A stretch of DNA of 64,000 nt from Xestospongia muta (lineage: Eukaryota > Porifera > Demospongiae > Haplosclerida > Petrosiidae). Shown here in pieces: positions 13,001 through 27,283 of the stretch (its first letter is position 1; the number at the start of each line of letters is the position of its first letter). A program made the position numbers and the translations under genes. The notes under the pieces were generated by a model, which ran no database searches, was not told where the DNA came from, and saw nothing but the letters and a program-made list of their open reading frames with translations. The stretch is from positions 2,668,501 to 2,732,500 of the forward strand of contig OY848929.1 of the NCBI GenBank assembly GCA_963693285.1, written 5' to 3'.

Positions 13001-13383
13001 CAGTAGGTTGAAATACACCAGGTTCTAGAATGTTACAAATAAAAGTAAAGAACACCTAATACATTTCAGTTTAATAATAGCCTGAGTATATGGAATCAAG
13101 CCTTGATTGCTCAGTTGGATAAAGAAACACTCACATTCTTGTATGGTGTCTGACTACACTAAACTAGGTCCCTGACCTATTTTGGGGGGTACGTAGGTCT
13201 GGGGCTGAGACTGGGCTACACTGTTATAGTAATAATACCTTTATCTTGATCTTCATCTGTCAAGTGTTCATCATTTGATAAATTATCAGTAGAAGATTCA
13301 GTGGATGACTGAGTTGGTGTAACTTGATAGAACATTAGTCCCACTACTACCAGGACTAGTATAAATTGTTTTGTCACTATCAT
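10036..13383 (-). CDS. SIL1: SIL1-type nucleotide exchange factor for BiP
   Basis: This is an ER-lumenal armadillo-like protein that releases ADP from the Hsp70 BiP. The start at 13383 opens a signal peptide ([20 protein letters not shown]). The next exon carries the SIL1 signature [19 protein letters not shown] and [17 protein letters not shown] later exon has [16 protein letters not shown]. The armadillo region includes [17 protein letters not shown] and the exon with [15 protein letters not shown]. The C-terminal exon includes [12 protein letters not shown] and ends in SRDEL, a KDEL-type retrieval signal, supporting ER residence. Exons were joined by eye. The intron between about 10305 and 11406 is unusually long for this locus and contains an imperfect inverted repeat (CATATGTCCAG near 10928, CTGGACATAATATG near 10984). 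A short extra exon inside it cannot be excluded. The gene is transcribed in the same direction as XDH. Confidence 0.9.
13196..13212. repeat. Diverged end of the 2474-2553 foldback family
   Basis: GGTCTGGGGCTGAGACT matches the arm of the 2474-2553 palindrome (GGTCTGGGGACGAGACT) at all but two positions. It lies in a SIL1 intron. Only one end is recognisable. Confidence 0.5.
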
Positions 13384-15182
13384 CACAACTCTGGAAGTAT
13401 TGTGTCAGTAGATGCTCTTCCTCAATTTAAACACAAGTACTACGGATCTTGAAGACTAACTGAAATAAGACACCTGATGTGTACAAGTGCTTATCCTGCC
13501 ACATAACGATGACTTGGAGAAAATTCATTGGCAGTGAGGAAAGGGGTGTGGTGATGGGTGTGGCTATCATTATGCTGATATAGACTGCGCAGTCTATACT
13601 ATCTATGCATTTATTGTCTGTACAGACAAGAAGTCTGTGAATAACAGAATTCCTCTACTTCTCACGTCTTCTTTTAAACTTATTTGTTTCGGGACTATAT
13701 CCATATTTATTATAGTTTGACTGACTTGTGACAGGCTATGTTATGATGAGTGACAATGTAATTTTGACAGGCTGTAATATGATGAGTGACAACGTAATTT
13801 ACTTACATAGGTTCAAAGTAGGAATGGCAGTATGGACATCCCTACACAGTAGCCAGACAGAACACACTAATTATATTTGATAGCTATAAATTTACTTCAT
13901 TATCAGTACATTCCTTAAATAAAATCCTCACTATCTAACTAACTAAACAGTATTTTACTGTAGATTTCTTATAGGACTGTTTGCCTCATACAACTGTTGC
14001 AACAAAGATCATGCCCTTAATATTGTGACTATTATGTAGGGATGTCATACTGACATTACTACTTTGGACTTGTTTTTACAGCCATGCATCCATCATTTGA
14101 TGATTTTTTAGAAATTTTAATCACTTGAACGTCTTGTCACAGTTAAATCTGATTAGATGCAATAAAATGACTACTCTACACTCTGTCAATTAAGTTCAAA
14201 TGTCCATTGATTCCACTTGTGCACCATTGTGAAACTGATTGGTTGATTTAACCAATATTGTGGTTTATAAACAGGTTGCATGTATATATTTGAGATAAAC
14301 TGAAAGTAAACATAATACTGTTTTGATCACTAGTATACTTTGAAATTGACTGTTTAGCAAATATTGATCTTAAAATTAATAATATGATGACATTTTGCAT
14401 TATAACATTACTGTAGATCATTTTAACCTGTTAATAGACATCATTTCGTTGCATTCATTCTTACAAAATAGATTATTAAAGTGTATTTAATTATATTCAT
14501 TTCATAAAAAAAGCCCTGGCCCAGCATCTTATTTTGTCCAAGAATAAAAATATATATAATCATTACTATTTATAACAACCTGTATAATCATATTAAACTA
14601 ATCAATCTGTTTTTATTATTATTATTGCAAAAATATCTCAATCGTTGTTTATCAGCTACATTTATGTAAATTATTTCATCTTACAATAAACACATGTAAT
14701 AACTAATAAAAATACCTAAGCTTAATTAAGTGCTGGCTGTAAATAACTAACTATAATGAAGCTAAATTATTTTTCTAGGAGCAAAACTAACTAAAAATAT
14801 TGTCCAAGAGCAAAAAAATAACTGCAGTACTGCACTAACTAAAAGTAAACATAAAGAGGCCAAAACTAACTATTACTAACCAAAGATAATAAACAGAAAC
14901 TAACACTTCACTAATACTTTTATATGTATAGATATATTCCTATCATATCTGTATACCTATGTATACTATATCACAGTTCATCTCTTGCTTTGTCTAATTA
15001 AAATATACTTATTGTGTTATACATATTGTGTACCTCAATATAATTATGTCAAACATACTCAGTTAGATACATCAACAGAACAGTTGAGTAATTTTGTTTT
15101 GAATAAGAATACCATCATTCAATTTCAATCTTCAATAAACAAGCTACTGAAACTCTATTGTTCAATGATTGATTGCTAGAAG
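13384..15182. other. Intergenic region with a short tandem repeat
   Basis: No gene was recognised. A 36-bp direct repeat begins TGACAGGCT at 13729 and 13765. From about 14700 to 14960 the sequence is rich in AACTAAC motifs. The promoters of SIL1 (left) and the POT transporter (right) should lie here, divergently arranged. Confidence 0.5.
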
Positions 15183-16730
15183 ATGAAGACACTTAGTCTG
15201 ACTTGTTCTAAGTTAAGGATTAGTTCTAAATCAGTGATACTTCTCATTTTATGGGATGCCTTGATGCTTGTCCATAGCTATTCAATGCGATGTGTTAGTG
15301 CAACTGTCTACATTAACAGCAATACCGAACAACATCATCAGAGTCAGTACATTGTTTATAGTATAGGATATTGTTTGATATACCTCTCATTTCCACTCTT
15401 TGGTCTACTTGCTGATGTAAAGACAGGTAGATATAAAACTATCATTGCTAGTATACATATCTCATTTTTGTCTTGGATAATTGGTGGCTTGGCAATTATT
15501 GTACAGACATACTTGCCAGAGTCTGATACTCTTTTTTTAATAGCCTTGGGTATAGCTTTTTTACTGGAATTGATTGGAGTTGGTTGCTTTTACTCCAATA
15601 TTATTCAATTTAATCTTGATCAAGTAATAGGAGCATCAGCAGATGAACTAAGTGCTATTATTTATTGGCATGCTGTGTGCATGTCTTTATCTTATACCAT
15701 TATCGAAATTGGACAGTGTATAATTGAACAGTTTTTCATAGTGACATATATCATGTCAGGTATGGTTGTGTCTGTTGTATTAATAACTAACTATCTCTTT
15801 AAACATTGGCTTGATATTACTCCACACAATGTCAATCCAGTCAAGCTCATTGGTGAAGTACTAAATTATGCCAGAAAAAACAACTATCCAAGAAGTCGTA
15901 GTGCTTTAACATACTGGGAAGAAGACCATCCTTCACGTCTAGACTTAGGTAAAGAAAAGTATGGTGGACCTTTCTCAGAGGAGCGGGTAGAGGATGTTAA
16001 AACAGTTTTAAGGTTAATTCCCTTGTTAATCTCTATAGTGGGTGTTTGCTGTGCACATGAATTAACAGTTAATAGTTTTTCTATTCAAAGCAAAACATCA
16101 CAGCTCATCTCTTGCTTTGTCTTGAATGATTCATTATACTTAGTAGTAGCTGTAGTTCTTATTCTTCTCTTTCAGTTGTTGATATATCCATGTTTCTATA
16201 AATTCATTCCTAGCATGCTCAAGAGAACTGGTCTAGGACTTATTTTTGCTTTATTGACTACATTATACTATGTTATCATGTTGGCTTGTAAAGACAGTTT
16301 TAATTTAAATACCACTTCATACAAAGCAGTTATTGTCCCCAAAGTTTTCTATGGGATTGTTTTTGCCTTAATTCTTCCCACATCATTAGAGTTCACAATA
16401 GCTCAGTGTCCAAATGAGATGAGAGGGTTTTTGATTGGACTGTGGTATGCAGCATTTGGACTTGGTTATGTTATTACTTTTAGTGGGAAATATCCATTTA
16501 GTTGCCAAGGAGAAATACACTGTCAGAATCTTTACTATTATGTATTAAAGAGTGTCATTATTCTCATAATACTTATTATATTCCTGATACTAGCCAAACG
16601 TTACAAATTTCGAGTAAGAGAGAATGAAATCAACATACATATGATAGCTGAGGCACATTATGAAAGATATTTAGATCAGGAGGTTCAATGCAGAAAAGAA
16701 ATGGAATTATCACTCGAATCAACAGACTAA
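15183..16730 (+). CDS. POT/SLC15-like proton-coupled transporter
   Basis: This intronless gene encodes 515 residues with about 12 hydrophobic segments, consistent with a major-facilitator fold in the plasma membrane. Family-like features are PLFGLLADVKTGRYKTI after the second segment (the POT conserved loop), a segment reading FYSNIIQFNLDQVIGAS, and a central cytosolic loop with RSALTYWEED and DLGKEKYGGPFSEERVEDVK. That loop is typical of sponge and cnidarian POT/NPF-like proteins. Family members move di/tripeptides, nitrate or other solutes with protons; the substrate here cannot be told. The usual ExxER motif in the first segment is not visible, so proton coupling may differ. The ATG at 15183 follows a stop-rich leader and starts before the first membrane segment. 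Confidence 0.8.
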   Translation: MKTLSLTCSKLRISSKSVILLILWDALMLVHSYSMRCVSATVYINSNTEQHHQSQYIVYSIGYCLIYLSFPLFGLLADVKTGRYKTIIASIHISFLSWIIGGLAIIVQTYLPESDTLFLIALGIAFLLELIGVGCFYSNIIQFNLDQVIGASADELSAIIYWHAVCMSLSYTIIEIGQCIIEQFFIVTYIMSGMVVSVVLITNYLFKHWLDITPHNVNPVKLIGEVLNYARKNNYPRSRSALTYWEEDHPSRLDLGKEKYGGPFSEERVEDVKTVLRLIPLLISIVGVCCAHELTVNSFSIQSKTSQLISCFVLNDSLYLVVAVVLILLFQLLIYPCFYKFIPSMLKRTGLGLIFALLTTLYYVIMLACKDSFNLNTTSYKAVIVPKVFYGIVFALILPTSLEFTIAQCPNEMRGFLIGLWYAAFGLGYVITFSGKYPFSCQGEIHCQNLYYYVLKSVIILIILIIFLILAKRYKFRVRENEINIHMIAEAHYERYLDQEVQCRKEMELSLESTD

Positions 16731-17139
16731 CTGCAGGTTTATTTTGTAACTGAAACTAACTAATAAAATCAATCAATTGTTGAATAATTTCAAAGTACAT
16801 CAACAATAATAGTTTATTATAAACATTTTGTCTATATGCCACATTCTTAATTTATGATTATTACAGACACATAATTATAATGTGTAGTAAATGTAGATGT
16901 TACAATAAATAGTATGAATTATATACCATTCAGAAGCTATATAAGTTACTTGTCACATAAATAATATAGGTGGGAATCATGGACACAGTTTCAACTGGTA
17001 CAGTCATTTTATTTAAAACAAATTGAACAACTTAGTACATACATATTATGTTAAATAAAATAAACATATAACGATAAAAATAAATATTAATTATTCCTAA
17101 AGTTATTATTACAATAGACATCGATGAGTCAAATAATAT
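16731..17139. other. Spacer, AT-rich
   Basis: This is the convergent 3' region between the transporter and the TRIM gene. It is AT-rich and has no coding signal. Confidence 0.5.
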
Positions 17140-17220
17140 TTAATTATTTTGTTTAATTATACCATTAGTGGCACCTTCCTGATCTGTACTTGAGGTTCCT
17201 AAAGGAGGTGAAGTAAGAAA

Positions 17221-18513
17221 TTAGTTATTATATATTGTATCAGTAGAGACATCAGGACAGTCGGTCACATTTGAAGCAAGTACTAGTGTATGAGAAGACA
17301 AAAATGACTTACTAATTGACAAATTACCAGTGCTGAAAAATCGCAGAGGATGAGTGTCAATTGTAGGAAGATGGCTCAAACTGCCATCGGTTTCACCAGT
17401 TTTAGACTTGGTTGAAATATTTCCTATATGACATAGAACATCATCAATGTTGGTGTTTTTATCAAAGCGAAGATTAGCTTTCTCTCTCGGATTAAACTCT
17501 TCAACCTCAACCTGTTGAGACACATGACTTACACAATCCATCATTTGTTTTGTAGATATCACCACTTGTTGAGGACTACCTATCTCAAGACTCTGTTCAA
17601 CTACGTCCTTGCAATCTTTCAGTTGGCGCAGCCCTCTTTCTGCTGATTTTTTCTGCTCTGATAACACCTGTAGTTTACTAGCAGTGATTGTGTCCACCTC
17701 TCCAGTCAGCTGTCTCTCAGACTGATGAAGAACATCAATCATTTCTTCCACCATAACATGTATTAGCTCTTTGATAATTTTATCTTGCTCTCTGATTTCA
17801 TTCTCTCTATCTGTGAGAGCCCTTAGGATATCAATAATAGCAGCAATCTTTTCATTAACTGGTTTCAGACTTGTTTCTAATTTTTGACAATGTTTGGGAT
17901 AGCAGTCAGTGATTAGGTCATAATCATGACCTTGATGAATACGTACTGTACACTCAAAACAAGTCAGTTCTTCACATGTTCCACAAAAGATTTTCAAAGG
18001 TTCATTATGAGTGAAACATTTTATCTCCTGCTTCACAAGAAGCAACTGAGAGGCTGAAGTTGCTACCTCACCAAGACTTGTTATACTGTGATAGGCAATG
18101 GGAGCATACTTCTTGTGACCATCAATACATTCTTGACAAAGAAATTCGGCACATTCTTTACAGTAGCCAGTGGCGTTAGTTGTAGTACAGTTTTTGCAGG
18201 TTACTTGTTGTTCTCCTGACACTTTTGTCAATAGATTGTAAACCTCCTTCAAGTTGTTAATATGGAAAGCTGTAGGAAAGTCAGCTGCTCCTTTTGGTTG
18301 GGATACCTGAGTATGATAACAACAGGTGGGACAAGAGATGAAGTAGCTATCTCCTTGATGATCCAGTGGTAGACCCTCCAGACATTGTTGACAGAAAGAA
18401 TGAAGACATGGTAAGGATTTAGGATTGGTATAGAGATCGAGACATATAGTACAGGTAAGCTGTTCCTCTAGTTTCTTGAGAGCTGGAGTAGTGAATAGTC
18501 CTTTCTCTGCCAT
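17221..18513 (-). CDS. TRIM-like RING/B-box/coiled-coil protein (gene A)
   Basis: A protein of about 430 residues with the tripartite motif of TRIM ubiquitin ligases. The RING has CTICLDLYTNPKSLPCLHSF and ends in CPTC. B-box 1 has CKNCTTTNATGYCKECAEFL, and B-box 2 has CFTHNEPLKIFCGTCEELTC and HQGHDYDLI. A long coiled coil follows (about residues 205-345). The N-terminus is chosen at MAEKGLF (18513); an in-frame Met at 18561 adds 16 residues of weak quality. The RBCC part is nearly identical to gene B at 24186-27283, but the macro, second RING and Deltex parts are absent. A splice donor (cactg|gtaatt near 17322) and an acceptor near 17204 could replace the last residues with a short tail ending at 17140. 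Substrate is unknown. Confidence 0.85.
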   Translation of the reverse strand: MAEKGLFTTPALKKLEEQLTCTICLDLYTNPKSLPCLHSFCQQCLEGLPLDHQGDSYFISCPTCCYHTQVSQPKGAADFPTAFHINNLKEVYNLLTKVSGEQQVTCKNCTTTNATGYCKECAEFLCQECIDGHKKYAPIAYHSITSLGEVATSASQLLLVKQEIKCFTHNEPLKIFCGTCEELTCFECTVRIHQGHDYDLITDCYPKHCQKLETSLKPVNEKIAAIIDILRALTDRENEIREQDKIIKELIHVMVEEMIDVLHQSERQLTGEVDTITASKLQVLSEQKKSAERGLRQLKDCKDVVEQSLEIGSPQQVVISTKQMMDCVSHVSQQVEVEEFNPREKANLRFDKNTNIDDVLCHIGNISTKSKTGETDGSLSHLPTIDTHPLRFFSTGNLSISKSFLSSHTLVLASNVTDCPDVSTDTIYNN

Positions 18514-19390
18514 AAGGTAGAGAGTGATTAATGGTAATGATTGTTGATTTTCAAACAGCACCCCTGAATGATGACTTATATCAGCTGTTATTATAATTTC
18601 CTACTATGGTATGCTTCACTGGATAGTCTGATTTATTTAATGATGTAATCTAAATCTAATCTTAGTATCAATTAAACATCTAATTAAGCAACATGCATGT
18701 CTCAGTCACCTTACATCCATTCACCAATCTGAGTCCTAAAGATCACACTCATTCTCAAAGGTGGAGTCAGATGTCATGAGGATGACATCCTAGTTAATAC
18801 ATCACTGTTTAATAACAGATTATTTTCTTGGCAGAGCCACAAACCACATGGATCTAGCTGTATGTACTATGTTATAATTATGTGCTGTACCCATAGCCTG
18901 ATCTTCATGCAAGAAAGAGAATTTCCTGCTCTTCTGTATCACTACATGACACATCTTACAAGAAACAAGTTCTTGCATGAGTTCATGCTTTAATCAAACT
19001 TCTGTCACATTTTCTTTAAAATATTTTTTTGTTCTTTATTGATTGACAGCTATTATCAATTCTGTCCATCATTGACCCATTTGTCTATACAGATATAAAT
19101 ATATACTATGATACATAGAAGTGTTGAAGAGAAAATGTAGGAGTTAACAGTGTATTGAATTACTGCATCAGAAATTTGGATAAATCACACTAGCTACCAG
19201 TTGTATAGTCAAACATAAACAAATGTACAATTCTCAAATGTATAGTCTGAGCTGAGCAGTTGTATTACTGTAGATGTGGTTGGAAGAGTCATTTTCCAAA
19301 ATCCAAATTCCCAGAATACAATAAATCAAAATGTCAGTTTTGGTTTAGGGTTTTGGTTAGGATGTGGTTTAATCTATATGAGTGTATGGT
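18514..19390. other. Upstream region of gene A and decayed Deltex 3' flank
   Basis: No open gene was recognised. Between about 19270 and 19390 the minus strand still drifts on from the Deltex-like remnant described next, but is too decayed to annotate. Confidence 0.4.
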
Positions 19391-20975
19391 GAATGACTCT
19401 GAAAGCTGATATTTTGAAAGTTGCAGTACCCATTGTGAATATAAGATCAACATCAAAAGCTTTGTAGACTTCTTGTCCCTTGAGACAGCCATGATAATGT
19501 TGCCCTATATGATATCAAATATTTATTAATGAATTTTAGATTGAGTAGCTTTGTTCACTTAGGTTAGGATACTTGGGTCCATTTGGAATATTAGCCTGCT
19601 TTCCAATTGTAAACAAATGACTCACCAGGAGGTTGGTTACTTTTAGAGCTACCTTACACATTGGATAATAACATGAATATTTTAGTGCTTGATCAAGACA
19701 AGATTGACAGAACTTTGTTTGCAATGTCTATCTAGTCTCAACTTGTGCTGTCATCACTTTATTTAATAAACATATTTAACACCCTAGGACAAAAAGAAAT
19801 AATAATATGTTGTATAATAAACCATTCTTAACTATTAACATAACATAGCTTGATCAATATAGTTAGTATTATTTACTTACTTCCTGTCATTAGCACTATT
19901 AGGTCGGCCAGATTTGTCATAAACCGTTCCAATAAAAGCTAAAGTTCCTGTGCTTAATTTCAGTAGCAGTAATGTAACATTTAATTATCACTAACCTGTG
20001 GTTTGATCCTTTAGACCCAGTTTCATTTATTTTAAAAAATCATTTATCATGGTAAAACATGTAGCTAGAATATAATTAATAGTGATAATATTTACACTTC
20101 ACCTTTAGCATCCATATAGCATGAAGCAACTACTTCAAAACTGCAGTAATTTGGTTATTATTATAAAAGTACAAAATCAAATAAGTACTTCCAAGTACAA
20201 TCATAGATAGATATGCATAGACACTACTAGTAAAACTGAAGTATAAGAGCTAAACACTCACTTAAATAGATGTACTAAGAAAATCACGATAACAATAAAG
20301 TAAATAAACAATATATCATAATGGTAACATATATAATTACTACAGAAACTTTATTAGTGACTGAAACACCAAAGGGAATTATTCATTAATCTTTGTAACA
20401 AGATGTTGAGTTGAGCAAAACAATATGCATGTCCTTTAATTTGTCACTAGTAAAGTTAAACATCAATATAGCATTGAGTATAGCTTTTGCTGCGAGTTTC
20501 TTTTTCACAGCAAACACTCCTGTACTAATAGCTGGGAAAGCAATTGATGATGCCTTTAATTTTTGTGCTTCAATTAGTGTATTAGTAACAGCTTCATGTA
20601 ATAATTCTGAACGCTTCTGATCAGAAACAAAAGGAGTAGCTATTGGACCCACTGCATGAATAACTTGCTTACATTTAAGATTACCTCCAGCTTGAGTGTT
20701 AACAACTCCTCCAACTGGAACATGACCTTTTTGGTTTATATACACTCTGGAATGTTTCTGTAATTCTCCTTTGCTAGCATTGTTTAATGCTCCAGCTACA
20801 CCACCCATGTACTCTAATTGTTCATTAGCAGCATTAACTATAACATCGACATTCTCTGACACTATGTCACTTCTCTTAACTGTGAGTACACAATCGTTAC
20901 CCAAAGACATTATCTGGAAAGAACCTGTTTTAGTGGGTAGTTTAACAGGTTTGGACTTGTTAGCTTCAAGCTAGT
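19391..20975 (-). pseudogene. Broken macro-RING-Deltex copy
   Basis: A minus-strand relic of the gene B/C family. The macrodomain (20386-20910) is still open, with VDVIVNAANEQLEYMGG, VIHAVGPIATPF and AFPAISTGVFAV. It then goes out of register after LKDMHIV, where B and C continue with a conserved tail. The S/T/Q-rich linker is replaced by about 600 bp of unrelated AT-rich sequence. A partial second RING (KFCQSCLDQALKYSCYYPMC, 19650-19735) has lost its downstream tail, and the Deltex domain survives only as GQHYHG and VDLIFTMGT near 19420-19500. The upstream end at about 20975 abuts a Ginger1-like element, which may have separated it from its 5' half. The macro ORF could still be transcribed, but no start context or promoter is evident. 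Confidence 0.8.
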
Positions 20976-20984
20976 TTCTCTCAG

Positions 20985-23215
20985 CGGCCAGCCAAAAAAC
21001 ATTTTGTATAGCAAAGTAACTTTGATGATTATTTGTACATTTACAATTATGAATTCTAATTGTTATTACACTTAAAACAGTACCAGTCAATTTTGAGTTC
21101 AAATATTTTTCAGACACCTTCACACAGATATTTGAGTGATACCACTCCTTACAAGTTGAGCACTGAATCCATTGAGAATTTGTAAATTCAGGGATTCTGC
21201 AAACACAATAAATGTCTACTTCATTAGTCGAGTTTACTTTTCCAGTAATACATCTGAGTCTTAATACCGGAAACATAGGCATTGAATGAGATTCCAAGGA
21301 TTGATGAGGTGAAATCTCATTTCTCTTTGTTAAAATATGAATTCTCCAATTTGCCTCCCAAAGATCAATGCAGTTACAAAAGCAATAGCAAAGAGCCCAC
21401 AGTCTGAAATCCAGACTGCATTTGAACATCCTTGAATGAAATTGTTATGCTTTGGTTTTTTAGAATAAAGTATACTTGAGATTTACATCTTTGTTGACAT
21501 AGATGTAAATATATAAAGGCTATCAAAAGCATGTACCACAGGATGCTTTACTCCAACTGTGGAAACTGTTAGCCAGTGACTGAACCATCATGGAAAATTT
21601 GGATAAACTCCCAGACTCAACAAAATTAACATTTTGAAGTCCAGGCATGGCAAGATTAGCTTCTTTCGATTTTGTGCATCATTGACAATATTGTCATTCA
21701 ACCACTACTCTGTAGAAGAGACTAGAATCTTCTTGTCTGTAAGATCTAGGCCAAGTTGTGGAATCCATTTCTTGGGTGACTTACTTCTAGGCTTATACAT
21801 ATAAGTATCCATAACATAAGCTATAGGATCCATAACCTTCACTTTATTACACCTCTCTTGCCAGTGCAGTTTCATTCCAAGCAATGATGTTCCTTCATCT
21901 TACTGTTAAAATTAATGTAACTAGCCTGGGTTGAAGTTGAGAGATGGTTGTCTCTTATCATCAGATGTACCTCGTTTAAGTTTTGGCTGAGAAGATGGTT
22001 GCATTGTGTCATTAGACATTGCTGGTTTAGGTTATGGCTGAGAAGATGGATGTGTTGTATCATTAAGTCTAACTGTTCTGGATTTGACTGCTTTTAAGTG
22101 TGTTAAGGTATTGTGTTTTTTTAGTGACATCAAAATATCACCATTAGGGAAATAATCAGGGATAAATCCTTCACAAATTATTAGAGTACTACTTAAGAAA
22201 CATGATGAGTTGTCATTGAATGCTTCATCCTACAAGAGCACAAACAAACTATCACATTTATCCAACAATTATTAATACAACTTACATGCTTATCAAAAGA
22301 ACTAGTTTGACTTTGTCTTTGATTGTGAGAGGTTAGTTATGCTATTGGAGGAGAGTAGTGGAGGAATAGAATCATCAAGAAGTTGATTATTACACTAAAA
22401 AATATTTCATAATATATAAATAATATACAATATTCACCATAGTTACATATTCATCAGGTTGGTCTATAATGATTTCAGTTAAGCACCAGTAACTCTTGGA
22501 ATGATGCCATCTGGATCACCAACTCCTTGAAGAGAATATATTCCTTTACCATAATGTTTGGTAATGACGTATAGACAAGTACAGTGTTCATCCATCTTTC
22601 CTCCTGTTCTTTTCTTCCTTCTCATATTTTTCATCAATACTTTCTCTTCAACTACAAAGGCATTGGGACAAGCACACTTTCTATCAAAAATTTATTTTGC
22701 TTCTCTTGTTCTTTCTTAATATTGTTTTGAGATACTTGAAGTTTCTCTAGCTTATGGTAAGTGATTCCTTGAACAGTTTGAGTGTCATCTTTTTCCTTAA
22801 ATAGAAGGTGTAATAGCTCTTCTGGACTTTTGTCAATGTCAATGTCAATGTCAATTGGAAAGAAGGTTTTATGACCGAACATGGGTTCAAATGGAGTAAA
22901 GGCAGTGGATTGATGAATTGAAGTATTGTATGCATGCATGCATGTGTCAAGAAAGTACATCCTTCTTGTCAAGGACAACTTTAACTAGCATATCTTAAAG
23001 GGTTTGGTTATACCTTTCATCAAGTCCATTTGTCTGTAAAAAATAAAATAAATGATTGACCAAAACTATAGGTTTTTAAAAATATCTGAGGGTGATAAGG
23101 AGCTGTGTAAATACATTTAATTCTCAATTGTCTTGACAACTTGTCATCCAAATTCTTCTTAAATTCCTTACTGTTGTCAGTTGTTATTATTCTAGGAATT
23201 CCAATCCTCATAACG
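20985..23215 (-). mobile_element. Ginger1-like integrase-Ulp1-PHD transposon relic
   Basis: In minus-strand order: a DDE integrase core fragment (23020-23211, IITTDNSKEF and IYTAPYHPQ), the integrase C-terminal half (22652-22978, YNTSIHQSTAFTPFEPMFG), and a GPY/F-like tail near 22500-22600 (KHYGKGIYSLQGVGDPDG). Next comes a degenerate Ulp1-type cysteine protease at 21380-21600, with HWLTVSTVGVKHP, AFDSLY and, in another frame, SDCGLFAIAFVTALIFG. A PHD finger follows at about 21100-21235 (IYCVCRIPEF, IQCSTCKEWYHSNIC). The putative His-Asp-Cys residues of the protease are all readable, but frameshifts and stops interrupt the whole. Integrase plus Ulp1 is the architecture published for Ginger1 DNA transposons. 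Terminal inverted repeats were not located. Confidence 0.7.
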
Positions 23216-23339
23216 ATCTAACAAATAAAAAACTTTGAATCTATCAAGTACAATTAAATGTAGGATCTAATCATTAATTCATTTAAATATATTGGTATTC
23301 TTAATTACAATATTTAATGATACCATAAAAAGGGCCTTG

Positions 23340-24185
23340 ACAACACCGGGTACACATAGCACATAGCTTTAATCTTTTATGGATGAACAACATTCCCTTC
23401 CCATTAATTTTTATGCCATTGATTATACCAAAATAAGTTTGTCTTGAGTCCAAACACAGGTACCATATAAGACCTTTATCATTAGAGTGTGACCATATGT
23501 CTGTGGAGTAGGAAGCTAATATATACTGGGGGGGGGGGCAAAAATTTAAGTTACATATATACATAATGCCTACAGACCACATGAACTCAGGTGCAAATAG
23601 TGCAACGAAGTATATTAATGAATCTAATGCCATTGTCAGTTTTGTTACAATAAATATGTATCTTCCTTTTGGCCATCTTTAATAGGTTTACTGACTATAT
23701 ACTTGCTTTATTAACAGGTGTAGTTATTAGTACATTTAACACTTTCTTTGACAGTCAGACTGTCATTGTCAGTAATCCTACTGTAGGTCACTTTATTGGG
23801 GGGCCTGGCCCCTTAAGAAATTATTGGGGGGAAATGGACCCCCAGCCCCCCACTTCCTACTCCACTGTATGTAAGACTAACATTTATTCATCCATATAGG
23901 TACTTACAGGATTTGAGATTTTAGCCACACAGTAAGTCTCTGTTAAGAGTAGTCTGATATTGTCAACTATTCACTAAGACAAAACCCACCTATTTAAGGG
24001 AGAGTACAAAAGAGAGGAGAATCCTTCTTGATGATGGTAGATGTGGCCACTCAACACGAATAAGTAATTTTAAATTTACTATTTTTAGAACAAGATAATT
24101 ATTTTGTAGATGTAACACACTATTAACTGCTAAAATTATAGCAAAACCTATTGACTGTACTGTTACATTAAACAAAAGTTGTACA
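23340..24185. repeat. Duplicated 3' flank of the macro-Deltex genes (copy 1)
   Basis: Apart from the 367-bp insert, this segment is a recognisable copy of 27930-28405, with shared strings such as TAGCACATAGCTTT and TTTTTATGCCATTGATT. Each copy lies immediately downstream of a Deltex 3' exon, so the duplication covered gene body plus flank. Confidence 0.8.
23501..23867. mobile_element. 367-bp non-autonomous TIR element
   Basis: It begins CTGTGGAGTAGGAAG and ends CTTCCTACTCCACTG, an inverted pair with one mismatch, and is flanked by TATGT at 23496-23500 and 23868-23872. It contains G-runs near its left end and C-runs near its right end. The homologous sequence downstream of gene C (around 28070-28110) lacks the insert. 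That empty site supports insertion after the B/C duplication. No protein is encoded. Confidence 0.8.

Positions 24186-27283
<3,098 letters not shown>

Noticed and set aside
20411..20974. Plus-strand ORFs opposite the macrodomain
   Set aside because: Mirror frames of the macro coding sequence. They recur opposite genes B (25512-26201) and C (29846-30607) for the same reason.
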